Source: Melampsora larici-populina 98AG31 (Eukaryota; Basidiomycota; Pucciniomycetes; Pucciniales; Melampsoraceae). From it: a stretch of DNA of 64,000 nt. Below the pieces are notes generated by a model. That model worked only from the letters and a program-made list of their open reading frames with translations. It ran no database searches and was not told the origin of the DNA. The position numbers and the translations under genes are program-made. Position 1 is the first letter of the stretch; each line of letters starts with the position of its first letter. Of the stretch, positions 54,556 to 64,000 are shown one piece after another. The stretch is taken from positions 101,426 through 165,425 of the forward strand of contig NW_006768850.1 of assembly GCF_000204055.1 (NCBI RefSeq). Direction: 5' to 3'.

Positions 54556-57271
54556 CACAGGGGCCAAAAGTGATGCTCACATGTATGTGAGCATTGTAGA
54601 CTTTTTTGAAGTCTCCAAAAAAGATTCATTTTCTTTCAGATTCATTCAATTCACAATTTTGGTTGTGTTTAGGTGATCAGCCTGTTTTGCTCATATTTTG
54701 CTTGACATTTCTCAAGAAGGCTCATTTCCATCTTGGACCAGCAATAACTGATTCCAGATGAGCACTCAGGATCAGCTCATGAGTCACTAAATACTCAGCA
54801 ATTTGTTCAAGATGAAAATGAGCACATGAACTATACCTTCTCAGGCTTCATTTCTTAGTGAAGAAGCCTGCACAGGGGCTGTCCCATTTGAGCTGCTTGC
54901 CAAATACTCAGTGGAATCCTCCGGCTGGTTCACTGATGGGCCAGACTTTCCCCAGACTTCCTTGCTAAGGCATGATGCCTGATAAAAGAGCCATCCCATC
55001 TGCTCAGTTTATCTCAGCCGCTCAGCTAATCCTAAGTGATGTCCCCTGGATAAAGCTGTTCCACTGAGGGGCTGAGATCAACTGAGCAGCCCCTCAGCCA
55101 ATACTCAGTGACATCTTTTGCATTGTTCTGATCCCAGGAATGCCCCTGAGGACTAGCTGAGCCTCCCCTAATGAGCCAATTAGCAGTGGAATCCTTTGGA
55201 TCTTTCTGCTCTCAGGAACACCACTGAGGAATAGCTGAGCAGCTTTGGTCAACTGAGCAGATGGGCCTCAGGCTTCATTCTGGAGCCTTGAAGCCTGAGG
55301 CAAGGCTGGCCGTTGTAGAACTTATAACCCAACAAGGGATATACAGAGCTGGAAGAGGATAATCTACTAATATAATGACTAGTAGAAGTTGTCTAAGGAC
55401 TGCTCTTCTAAAACAACACAATCAGAAAGAGTTCTGTTGTATTGAGTACTGATAAGGCACCAGAGAAATATATCTTCACACGTATTTTAACTTCAAAAGC
55501 ACACTTTGTATTACTATCAACACTGCTATAGTGTTATTCCCAATTGATAACTAAAGAAAATAAGCAATATCTGATTGATATTATTCCCAAATAAGTCTTT
55601 ATGACTATAATACTAAAGTAAATTTCTCTTTATAGCTGTAATAAAGGGCGTATTTAAGTGACCAGGTACTATTAAAATAAGTTTATGATGATAAACAAAA
55701 TAATAATGGTGTAAATGATAAAGAAAAAAAAAGGGGAACAACAGTCCCAAAACCCTCTCAAAGTATATATAACAATGTACTAGAACTTTTACAATGGTCA
55801 ACAACCTCAAAACCAATCAAATCCGCCCAAAATTCCCTAAAAACCCTATGATGACGCAATGTAATGATTTTGTTACTAATAAATGATGTAATTTTCACAG
55901 CTAAAAGTGATCAATGACGCAATAATATGATGTACAGCACTTCTTATGATGAATACAGGTGATTTTTTCCTTGTAAACTAGCTGAAACCCAATTTTTGAG
56001 ATTACGAATTTTTTCAGATGTGCTCCAATTTTTGATTACTAAAGTGCATCTTGTAGCCCACGTGTTACTGATCATTTCTGACACCTACATGACCTACTTC
56101 TGATGAGTGATGAGTAAGATATTGAGTTGTGAAGTTAAGGTTTTGAGCATTACATGTTGACTTGTGACTGTAAATTCGAGATTCACACCAATTCTTTATT
56201 TGCCTTATAACTTTTTACACACACCTCCGTTACTAATGATTTAAAGTTTGTACATTATGTAATCCACTCTTCTGCGTTGAATGAGCCATCTACCAACCTA
56301 TTCTGACGTCGTGTGACATATGTAATTAGCTGAAAACCTCCATTTTCCACGAATTTCACCTATTTTCTCCACTTTCCACAGCTGCTACTCTCTTTTTCTT
56401 GCTCATGTAATATGACATCATCATCTATAACCTTAAAAATCCCGGAAAATCCTCTTGGCAACCTTAAATTCCATCACTACCACTATTACACAACCAAACT
56501 ACACGTGTACCTCTTGTTTACCAACTTCGAAAAAGTACCTTTTCCCTAATAACTTTTGTTTCTACTTATCAACCTTGAAGATTAAAATTGTCATAGTATA
56601 ATATAATGTTGTTCTTTCATATTCTAATCTCATAATACCCATAACTTTATTTTTACTAACCTAAAAACCATTTTCCAACCTATGTACCTATATTTTCAAA
56701 TTTTTCTTATGTTTTTCTTTCTTTCTTTTTGTAATAAGTTTGTAAATAAACTATAATGATCTTAATGTATAATGTGAAATAAAACAATGTAATGTTGACC
56801 TAATGACCAATACATAAGCCTACAAGAGCTTCAATCAATCAAAAACCTCCATTTCAAATTTTCTTTCCTGCTGAATCCTGCTAATAAACTGGTAAACTGG
56901 TAATTGTGAATTTTTTAATTGATCCCATAAATTGATCACCACACCGTATGTGACCCGTCCAAGGGGATACTCAGTTCAGCTCAGACCCTAAGCTAAACAT
57001 TAGTGGCATCCCTTGGAGCCTATTGAACCAGGGAATGAATGCCACTTAGGATCAGCTGAGCAGATGGATCAACCCTTCCTCAGACTTCTTTGCTGAGGAA
57101 TAAAGCCTGAAGTAGGCTTAGTTTATCTTGTCAGTTCCTGTTGATCACGTAATCAGCTGACAAGCAGAAAGAAATAGGAAAGAAAAGGTAAGTAAAATTG
57201 AAAAAAAAAATGAAAAAAACACAAAAATATCAACACTCACCCCTATGTGAGCATCTTTTTTTGCCCCTGTG
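54556..57271. mobile_element. CACAGGGG-family element 1 with a nested LTR (2716 bp)
   Basis: Left terminus CACAGGGGCCAAAAGTGATG, then GCTCACATGTATGTGAGC. The right terminus, reversed, is CACAGGGGCAAAAAAAGATG, then GCTCACAT. Left arm ('X', CTCAG-rich) and right arm ('Y', with GTCAGCTGATTACGTGATC) differ, and the same X and Y arms occur swapped in 58439-60032. The interior is occupied by the long LTR 55314-56943. The flanks (CTT left, CAG right) do not give a clean target duplication. Confidence 0.65.
55314..56943 (+). repeat. Long solo LTR nested in element 1 (about 1630 bp)
   Basis: Starts TGTAGAACTTATAACCCAAC and ends TTGATCACCACA. CCGT precedes (55310-55313) and follows (56944-56947), a 4-bp duplication. 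It is related to 61555-63316 over most of its length (TAATCTACTAATATAA, CACTGCTATAGTGTTATTCC, CTTATGATGAATACAGGTGA). No ORF of retroviral type. Confidence 0.7.
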
Positions 57272-57567
57272 CAGCATTCTTGAGGTTGTACCACAACATG
57301 GGTGATGTGAAAGTGCATGTAAAACAGATTCATTATCATTGTGGACTCAGTGATGAAATCTTTGTTCAGAGAAATAATTTATTTGTCCATTGATTGGGAG
57401 GCAGGAGATACATTAATTTTTTTGCTGAGTTGCCAAGGCTCAATTTATCTTATCCTCACCTTGCGCACATACTTGCCTTAATCTGCAACAAAATCATGCA
57501 AATGCATACAATGATTTTCAAAATCCACTAAATGATGTTGCCATTCTACCATCCATTACTACTAGAC

Positions 57568-58006
57568 AGGACCCTGGAATACACCCACGGAGGGTACTGA
57601 CGGAGCATGATTTTCAGTTTTTTACCTCTACACTACGCATCAGTACCTCTATGAAGCTGCAGAGCACTTCAAAAGATGCGCATGGGGTAGGCCTATCAGA
57701 TGAGATCAGACAGAGCCCGGCATTGTGTCTCACGGCGGCGTAAATCACAATGGCACAATGTTTTTTTGACCTCCAAGGCCAAAAACCGATCCTCAATTTT
57801 TGGCCCTTTTTTGGGTGTTACATTGATATATCTTAGGTAATATTGGTGCTACCAGGCCGTGAGCTAGTGCATTTGAAAGCCTTCATTCTGGTGCATTTTT
57901 TGCGCTCCTGTAGGTCTTGATGAAGTGCAGTTTAGTACTGAAAAACCACGTCAACAAAAGGTCACTTTTTTTGCAAATACCCTCCGTGGGTGTATTCCAG
58001 GGTCCT
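57568..58006. mobile_element. hAT-like MITE, 439 bp, 8-bp target duplication
   Basis: AGGACCCTGGAATACACCCA and its perfect inverse bound the element (29-bp terminal repeats). TACTAGAC precedes and TACTGGAC follows, an 8-bp duplication with one change, typical of hAT. No coding sequence. Confidence 0.75.
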
Positions 58007-58495
58007 TACTGGACTACAATGTAACCAAACACAAAACTTTGAATTGGGCTTATATGTCCAAACAAGATGCCTAATGTGTTTTGCAACAGAAGAAAAAGCC
58101 AATTTCACTCAAGGGAACCCTTTGGACACAAACAAGAGTGAATAGACAACTTGAGATCAAGAACTTTGGACAACTTTGTTTTGATAAGATCAAATGGTTC
58201 AATAGAAAAGTCATTGGAGCCTCTGAAAATCCAATGAGAAATTGATCACTTCATGTCTCCTTAGCTCAAAGTGTAAGTCATCTGTGTCAGGCTTGGCTTC
58301 TCATTGAAAGAAACTCAAAATCTTGTAGCACATTTTTCCATATAGACATATAAATACTTAAGTAGATATATACCTCGTATGATTTAGGCTACACAGAGCT
58401 TGGTGTTTATGCCTCCTTCTTCCCCTGGTCATCACACTCACAGGGGCAAAAATTGATGCTCACAACTATGTGAGCGTTGAAATTTTCCTGTTTTG

Positions 58496-58595
58496 TTCCC
58501 ATTTGTTTCCCATTTGTTTCCAATTTGTTTCCCATTTGTTTCCCATTTGTTTCCCATTTGTTTCCCTTTTGTTTCCCATTTGTTTCCCTTTTCTT
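58496..58595. repeat. TTTGTTTCCCA minisatellite (11-bp unit)
   Basis: About nine units of CCCATTTGTTT with small variants (CCAATTTGTTT, CCCTTTTGTTT) inside element 2. Confidence 0.9.
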
Positions 58596-58905
58596 TCTGT
58601 TTGTCAGCTGATTACGTGATCATCAGGAACTGAGCAGACAAACTAAGCCTTCCTCAGCATTTATTCCTGAGCAAAGAAGTCTGAGGAAGGGCTGATCCAT
58701 CTGCTCAGCTGATCCTGAGCGGCATTCCCTGGTTCAGTAAGCTCCAAGGGATGCCACCAATGTATAGCTTAGGGGCTGAGCTGAACTGAGTATTCCCTTA
58801 GCTAAGTCTCTGAAGTATCCCCCAGATGGATCACAGAGAGCCAAGCTTGCCTCAAGCTTGATGGCTCCGGAATGAAGCCTGAGGCCCGTCTGCTTGTTCA
58901 ACTGA

Positions 58906-59445
58906 GCTGCTCAGTTATTCCTCAGGGGCATCCCTGAGATCAGGAGGATCCGGAGGATTTCACTGCTCATTGGATGAGGGGCTGCTCAGTTATTCCTCAG
59001 GGGCATCCCTGAGATCAGGAGGATCCGGAGGATTTCACTGCTCATTGGATGAGGGGCTGCTCAGTTATTCCTCAGGGGCATCCCTGAGATCAGGAGGATC
59101 CGGAGGATTTCACTGCTCATTGGATGAGGGGCTGCTCAGTTATTCCTCAGGGGCATCCCTGAGATCAGGAGGATCCGGAGGATTTCACTGCTCATTGGAT
59201 GAGGGGCTGCTCAGTTATTCCTCAGGGGCATCCCTGAGATCAGGAGGATCCGGAGGATTTCACTGCTCATTGGATGAGGGGCTGCTCAGTTATTCCTCAG
59301 GGGCATCCCTGAGATCAGGAGGATCCGGAGGATTTCACTGCTCATTGGATGAGGGGCTGCTCAGTTATTCCTCAGGGGCATCCCTGAGATCAGGAGGATC
59401 TGGAGGATTTCACTGCTCATTGGATGAGGGCCTGCTCAGCTAGTC
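58906..59445. repeat. 75-bp tandem repeat, about seven nearly identical units
   Basis: The unit contains CTGCTCAGTTATTCCTCAGG and ATCAGGAGGATCCGGAGGAT. Units begin at 58976, 59051, 59126, 59201, 59276 and 59351, with partial ones at each end. Copies are almost identical, so expansion is recent. As 75 is divisible by three, a frame is open across it (25-residue repeat 'DEGLLSYSSGASLRSGGSGG' and on), which is not considered a gene. Confidence 0.95.
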
Positions 59446-60035
59446 CTCAGGGGCATTCCTGGCCGTATCAGAAGGATCCAAAGGATGTCACTGAGTATTG
59501 GCTGAGGGGCTGCTCAGTTGATCTCAGCCCCTCAGTGTGAGAAACTTTATCCGGGGATATCACTGAGGATTAGCTGAGCAATGAGCAGATGGGATGACAC
59601 TTTTATCAGGCTTCATTCCTTAGCAAGGAAGTCTGAGAAAAGTCCGGCCCATCAGTGATCCAGTCAGGGGATGCTCCTGTGTATTTGCTGAGCAGCTCAA
59701 ATGGGACGCCCCTGGGCAGGCTTCTTCACTGAAAAATGAAGCCTCAGGAAGGTATAGTTCATGTGCTCATCTTCATTTTGAACAAATTGCTGAGTATTCA
59801 GTGCCTCATGAGCTGATCCTGAGTACTCATCGGAAATCAGTTATTGCTCATCCAAGATGGAAATGAGCCTTCTCAATAAATGTCAAGTAAAATATGATAA
59901 CCACAGGATGATCACCTGAACACAAACAAGATTGTGAATTGAATCAATCTGAAAGAAAATGAATCTTTTTTGGAGAATTCCAAAAAGTCTACAACGCTCA
60001 CATGTATGTGAGTATCTATTTTGGCCCCTGTGACT

Positions 60036-60570
60036 GTAGCTCAAATGCACATATACACATTGAAGGATGGGAGATTATCACCATGAGGCTCTGTCATCCA
60101 ATAGATTAAAATCTGAATCCCACAACTAAACAATGATAACAACACCGCAATCGCTACGCTCCGCTCAGGTTTTTGACCTATTTTGGGAGCGGAGCGGAGT
60201 GCTGCGCTCAATCCCACTACGCACAATATCACTCATCTCATCATTTTTTCTCACTTCGCTGTGCGTAGTGCTGAAACCACTACGCACATCGCTCTGGGTG
60301 GCGCACATCGCCCCATTTTTGGAAAAGAGAGAAAGAATCAATTTACTTTGATTGTTTATCTTCCTTTTGTTTTTGGTGTTCATCATTATAATTGTTTGAC
60401 AAGATACAAAAGAGACTTTTAAAGAAACCCATTGTCTTTTCTTTTGCGTATGTACTTTTTTTGATGTTATGAATCTAGATAATTGTTGAAGAGAGTTTCT
60501 TTATCTTTTATATTAATAAACTTGTTTGGACGAATTTTTGAGAAGACAATCGATATCAGATAAGTGAAAA
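60036..60570. repeat. GCGGAG/GCGTAGTG-rich repeat and flanks
   Basis: 60140-60320 is rich in CGCTACGCTCCGC, GCGGAGCGGAG and CACTACGCAC inverted motifs. A related block is at 63317-63480. It resembles the TTGCG block in the Gypsy gag in style. The rest is AT-rich without a gene. Confidence 0.6.
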
Positions 60571-61123
60571 CACAGGGTCCAAAACAAAAGCTCACATAGA
60601 GGTGAGCATGAAAAGCTTCAGGTTTTCTCCAAGTTTTCTACTTTTTTTCCTTCCAAAACTGACTGTGTTCAGCTCATGTTGATCATGTAATAAGAAATGA
60701 TCAACATGAGCTGAGAGCTGAGCAGATGAGCCAGGCTTCCTCAGACTTTATTGCTCAGCCAAGGAGCCTGCGGGAGGGCTACCAGATCTGCTCAGGTCAT
60801 CTCAGGCCCTGACTGAACGCTCAGTCTGTACAGACAATTTCAAAGGCTTGACTATAATGGGCACAACTCTGAGTATGTGGAGGTGTGCCAGCTGATTCCT
60901 GAGTACTCATCTATGCTCAAGAAATGCTCATTTGGAATGCTCAATCAAGATGAAGATGAGCATGCTTGAGAAAACTTGAGCAAGATGGGAATTTTGCATG
61001 CTGATCACCTGAACACAACAAAAAATTGTGACATGAAAGGATAGATGGAAATGATTGTTTTTGAACAAATATGGAAGGCTTTTCATGCTCACCTCTACGT
61101 GAGCTCTGTTTTTGGCCCCTGTG
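60571..61123. mobile_element. CACAGGGG-family element 3, 553 bp, AAA target duplication
   Basis: The left end CACAGGGTCCAAAACAAAAG and the right end, reversed, CACAGGGGCCAAAAACAGAG are inverted repeats, continuing GCTCACAT(C)... AAA flanks both sides (60568-60570, 61124-61126). Smaller relative of elements 1 and 2, with TCAGCTCATGTTGATCATG-type arms. Confidence 0.8.
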
Positions 61124-61126
61124 AAA

Positions 61127-61554
61127 TGTATGTGTGAGTAAAAATTGAGCAGCAAGGATGAGAATGCTTTCTAAAAGTTTGTTAGCTTTAGAGTGATGAT
61201 GATATGATGTTGCTAGGATCTAATTTTGTTAAAATGAAGACAAGTCAATGCTTTATGCAAAATTGAAATCATTCATGACGTCCACAAAACTTTAAGGCCA
61301 ATTGATTCACAGCATTTACACAGCCTGACAGTAATCAAGTACAGCAGACCTCAAGAGTCATGAAGCACCTTGAGATGATACCAAAATCAGTACCTTGATT
61401 GACATCTTAAACAGTCAAACTACTGGATTAACATCACAATACAATATCAGGGTAGCGGAACACAATTCTGTTCAGAACAATCAACTTGATTGAGACTCCT
61501 TGCAAAGGATTCCAGGTAACTCTGGGTACAGGGTATTGCTCCGCTCATGAGCAG
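61127..61554. other. Intergenic stretch
   Basis: No gene seen. Confidence 0.6.
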
Positions 61555-63316
61555 TGTAGAACTTAAAGCTCAACAAGAGCTTTACAGAGCTTAAAGAGGG
61601 ATAATCTACTAATATAACTAACTAGTAGAAGTTGCCTAAGACTGCCTCTTTGAAAGAATCAACACGGGGTTTTGCTGAATTCTTTGGGATAAGGCACCAG
61701 AGAATTTGTCTCAATACTTAATTCAAGTATTATTCCCGTGATTTTTAGAAATAAAGAAACCTCAACACTGCTATAGTGTTATTCCAATCTGAACACAATA
61801 TAACACAACTTTTAATTACTAGCAAAGCAACAATCAGTTTGATTGTTATTCCAGTGAAGACTTGTAGTCTTAACACACGTAAAGAAATCTCTCCTTTGAT
61901 GTAAAGGGGCAATGTAGTGAACTTAGTACTGCTAAAGTAATTTAATAACGATTAAAAACACTCTAACAAAAGTATAAGATGAGTAAAAAGGGGAACAAAG
62001 GCACATAGAATCCCTAACAATAGTATATAACCCTCTAACAACCTTCAACAATGGTCAACAACCTCCAAGAAACCTTCAAAAACCGTCAAAATCAACAAAA
62101 ATCCTCCAATGTAATCATATGATGTCATAAATATTATTGTTTGTAATGATTCAAGGCGTGAATTTGATCAATTGATGTTAATAAATGATGAACAGATCTT
62201 CTTATGATGAATACAGGTGATTTTTTCCTAATATTCATAGCTGAAATCATTTTTGGAATTACAAATGTTTTGTAATGTTGTTCAATTTTTAATTACTATA
62301 GCTCATTTGATAGCCCTTGTGATACTGATCATTTATCACCCCCATATGACCTATTTCTGATGTGTGATGAATAAGTTGTTGAGTTGTAAAGATTGAGAAA
62401 ATAAAGTTTTGTCATGTAAATGTCACATGTAACCTTCAAATTCGAAATTCACTCCAGTTTCTTTGTTGTCTTATAACTTTTTCACTACTCCTCCGTTACT
62501 AATGATTTAAAGGTTGTACATTATGAAACCAATGATTCTGCGTCGAATGAACTATCACAAACCCAATTCGGACAAGTTTTAACATAGGTAATTAACTGAA
62601 ACCTCCATTTTTGATAAATTTTGACTTTTTTCACGTCTAATAATGATTTTCCTTCTATCAAAAGATCATTCCACAGCACTCCAATCAATCACACAGCACC
62701 AAAATCATTCTGAAAAACTTTTGGCGCAATCAATCCATCAATGACATCACTACACAGGAATTAATACCATAGTACCCCTTTTCAAAATTTCCCTTTTCTT
62801 GAATAATTTCACACCTCCCTTATCAATCCTCGTGATTAAAGTTGCTGATGACTAATGTTGTCCTTCCCTTTCATAATAAAACCTTCCCGAACCAATAACT
62901 CTTATAATAATAACCTAAAAACCATTTTCCAGCCTTTCATACCCATATTTTCGAATTTTCCTCCAACTTTCTTAATATTCTTCTTCTTCTTTCATTCTTT
63001 TCATAACAGTTTCCATTCCTCAAGATCCAAACTAAATGTTCTTCTTCCTCAAATCCCTTCTTACTAATTCTTTCAATTTGATTTTCACTCTTATACTATT
63101 TTTACTGACCTTTTTGAATTTTTCTTTACTCTTAAATGGTCTTATCAATTGCTTATGTAAATATATGATTTGAAAGATAATGAAATGCAGGTTATGAATC
63201 AACTTTGATACCCTTGATGACTAATAACCTCAATAATAAATTTGCCTTTGACCAAAAATACAAATTTTCACATAATTTTTAAATTTTTTGCTTAAGTAGA
63301 GATCTTGCTCACCACA
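61555..63316 (+). repeat. Second copy of the long LTR family (about 1762 bp)
   Basis: Begins TGTAGAACTTAAAGCTCAAC and ends TTGCTCACCACA, like 55314-56943, but is diverged. The flanks GCAG and GCGG differ at one base. Same orientation as the other copy. Probably a solo LTR, and the right end is less certain. Confidence 0.6.
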
Positions 63317-63490
63317 GCGGAGCAATTTGGGTCTGGGCCCTGTGCGTAGTGGTTTGCTGCGCTCAGGGGAATTCAGCCCCTGGGCGTGTTGCGCAGGCTG
63401 CGCTCAGCAAAGTAGGGGCTGTAGCGGAGGCCAAAATCACTCCGCACACACTCCGCACATGCTCTTTTGCGCGGGGCGGTTGCGGTGTTG
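63317..63490. repeat. GCGGAG/GCGTAGTG-rich repeat block
   Basis: GCGGAGC, TGCGTAGTGG, TTGCTGCGCTCAG, CTCCGCACAC and similar inverted motifs. Related to 60140-60320 and to the GCTCCGC just left of the LTR at 61539. Confidence 0.6.
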
Positions 63491-64000
63491 ATGATAATGC
63501 CAAAAGTGTCGTCACATTCAGGTCTGAATCATGAAATAATGATTAACAATCAAAGGTTGGTACTGGTATCAACCAAGTGGAATCTGTGAACGGGAAATGA
63601 CACCTGGGCAAAGGCAAAGATGTGCAAAAAAACCTCTCTGAAAAGAGGTGCAACAAAAAATGACAAACAACAGACTCCCCCAATGGCTCTCGCCAAGTCA
63701 ACAATTAATGTGATTCATTTTTTCTTCCTCCATCAAACATTGTATAGCAGAAAATTTCCTTTCCTTACTTTCAAAATTTGTCACCAAGAATCGTTGGAAA
63801 CAAAAATTTAAACATCTCAAAAAACATGGTTCTATTAGATTTCAATTCAGCAGTTACAGTATTCAATTCAGCAAATCCTTTTTGTTTTTGCTTCTTTTCT
63901 CATCAATTTTTCTTTTTCCTGCCCGCCACCCTTCTTAGTCAAACTGGGGATTAAAGTTTCCAAGGGTCTGTAAATCTGTTTGTTCTTTCTTCAATTGTTG
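63491..64000. other. AT-rich end of window without a supported gene
   Basis: Only short frames, nothing recognised. Confidence 0.6.

Larger units (their letters stand above)
52385..57559 (+). repeat. Tandem segmental duplication, copy 2, split by nested insertions
   Basis: The left part (52385 to 53522) and right part (57272-57559) are together the match of copy 1. The 3.7 kb between them is a solo LTR (53523-54541) and a CACAGGGG-family element (54556-57271) with another long LTR inside. Confidence 0.8.
58439..60032. mobile_element. CACAGGGG-family element 2, 1594 bp, ACT target duplication
   Basis: Starts CACAGGGGCAAAAATTGATG and ends, reversed, CACAGGGGCCAAAATAGATA. ACT flanks both sides (58436-58438, 60033-60035). 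The left arm is the Y type and the right arm the X type of element 1, so the two copies are inverted. A subterminal palindrome GCTCACA..TATGTGAGC lies just inside each end. No transposase. A CACA terminus and 3-bp duplication point to a CACTA-like superfamily. Confidence 0.8.

Noticed and set aside
58970..59443. 157-codon frame with a 25-residue repeat
   Set aside because: The frame is open only because the tandem unit is 75 bases and lacks a stop in that phase. It lies within a non-autonomous transposon.
54556..60032. One large transposon from 54556 to 60032 using the two X-type ends
   Set aside because: The outer flanks (CTT and ACT) do not match, whereas 58439-60032 alone has a perfect ACT duplication, so two separate inverted copies explain the data better.

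Overview
The window looks like nuclear DNA of a rust fungus (Pucciniales, Basidiomycota). Genes have short GT-AG introns of about 65 to 130 bases, and transposable elements outweigh host genes. TGTATTG/TCTTG/TATGTCTGG microsatellite-like tracts recur throughout, and two tandem genes encode small secreted proteins of rust-effector type. I cannot name the genus from sequence alone. One 100-N gap (11029-11128) shows this is a scaffolded assembly.

Layout. 1-731: 5' end of a minus-strand Ty1/Copia retrotransposon (gag start, half-tRNA primer site, LTR). 780-6040: low-complexity tracts interrupted by MITEs and by a GTACTA-rich repeat. 6043-10274: a complete 4.2-kb Tc1/mariner-type DNA transposon with about 165-bp inverted repeats, an apparently intact DD34E transposase, and a second, convergent eight-exon gene of unknown function with a SAM-like C-terminus. 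10740-13455: more low-complexity sequence, the gap and MITEs. 13560-19757: decayed host genes, including a SWIB/MDM2 pseudogene and a Yap-like bZIP gene with one in-frame stop. 21503-22830: a zuotin-type J-protein gene whose 5' part is damaged. 27070-27886: a textbook non-autonomous CACTA foldback element. 29431-30560: a minus-strand series of 81-base exons separated by about 86-base introns, with a TATA box in front. 31092-34604: a convergent pair, a DUF6589-type gene and a RecQ-like helicase, both damaged.

35074-35992: a PIF/Harbinger-like MITE nested in an older palindromic repeat. 36159-37609: an F-box/leucine-rich-repeat-type gene with a damaged start. 39131-45821: a complete-length Ty3/Gypsy chromovirus with 179-bp LTRs and a GTTAC target duplication. 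It is young by LTR identity but carries stop codons explained by C-to-T changes. 46802-48485: an AGGF1-like gene (OCRE-like, FHA, G-patch) with a MITE about 60 bases upstream of its start. 50513-57559: two tandem copies of a segment carrying a TATA box and a small secreted protein gene. The second copy is broken near its last codons by a 1-kb solo LTR and by a CACAGGGG-family element that itself contains another long LTR. 57568-63490: more CACAGGGG elements with 3-bp target duplications, a 75-bp minisatellite, a hAT-like MITE and another long LTR.

How the parts fit together. This is a gene-poor, repeat-rich compartment in which host genes are eroding and candidate effectors were duplicated and then hit by transposons. 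Many of the inactivating changes (CGA to TGA, CAG to TAG, CAA to TAA, AG to AA at a splice site) are C:G to T:A transitions, which suggests a methylation- or RIP-like process. The most distinctive objects are the passenger-carrying Tc1/mariner element and the tandem 81-base exon array.
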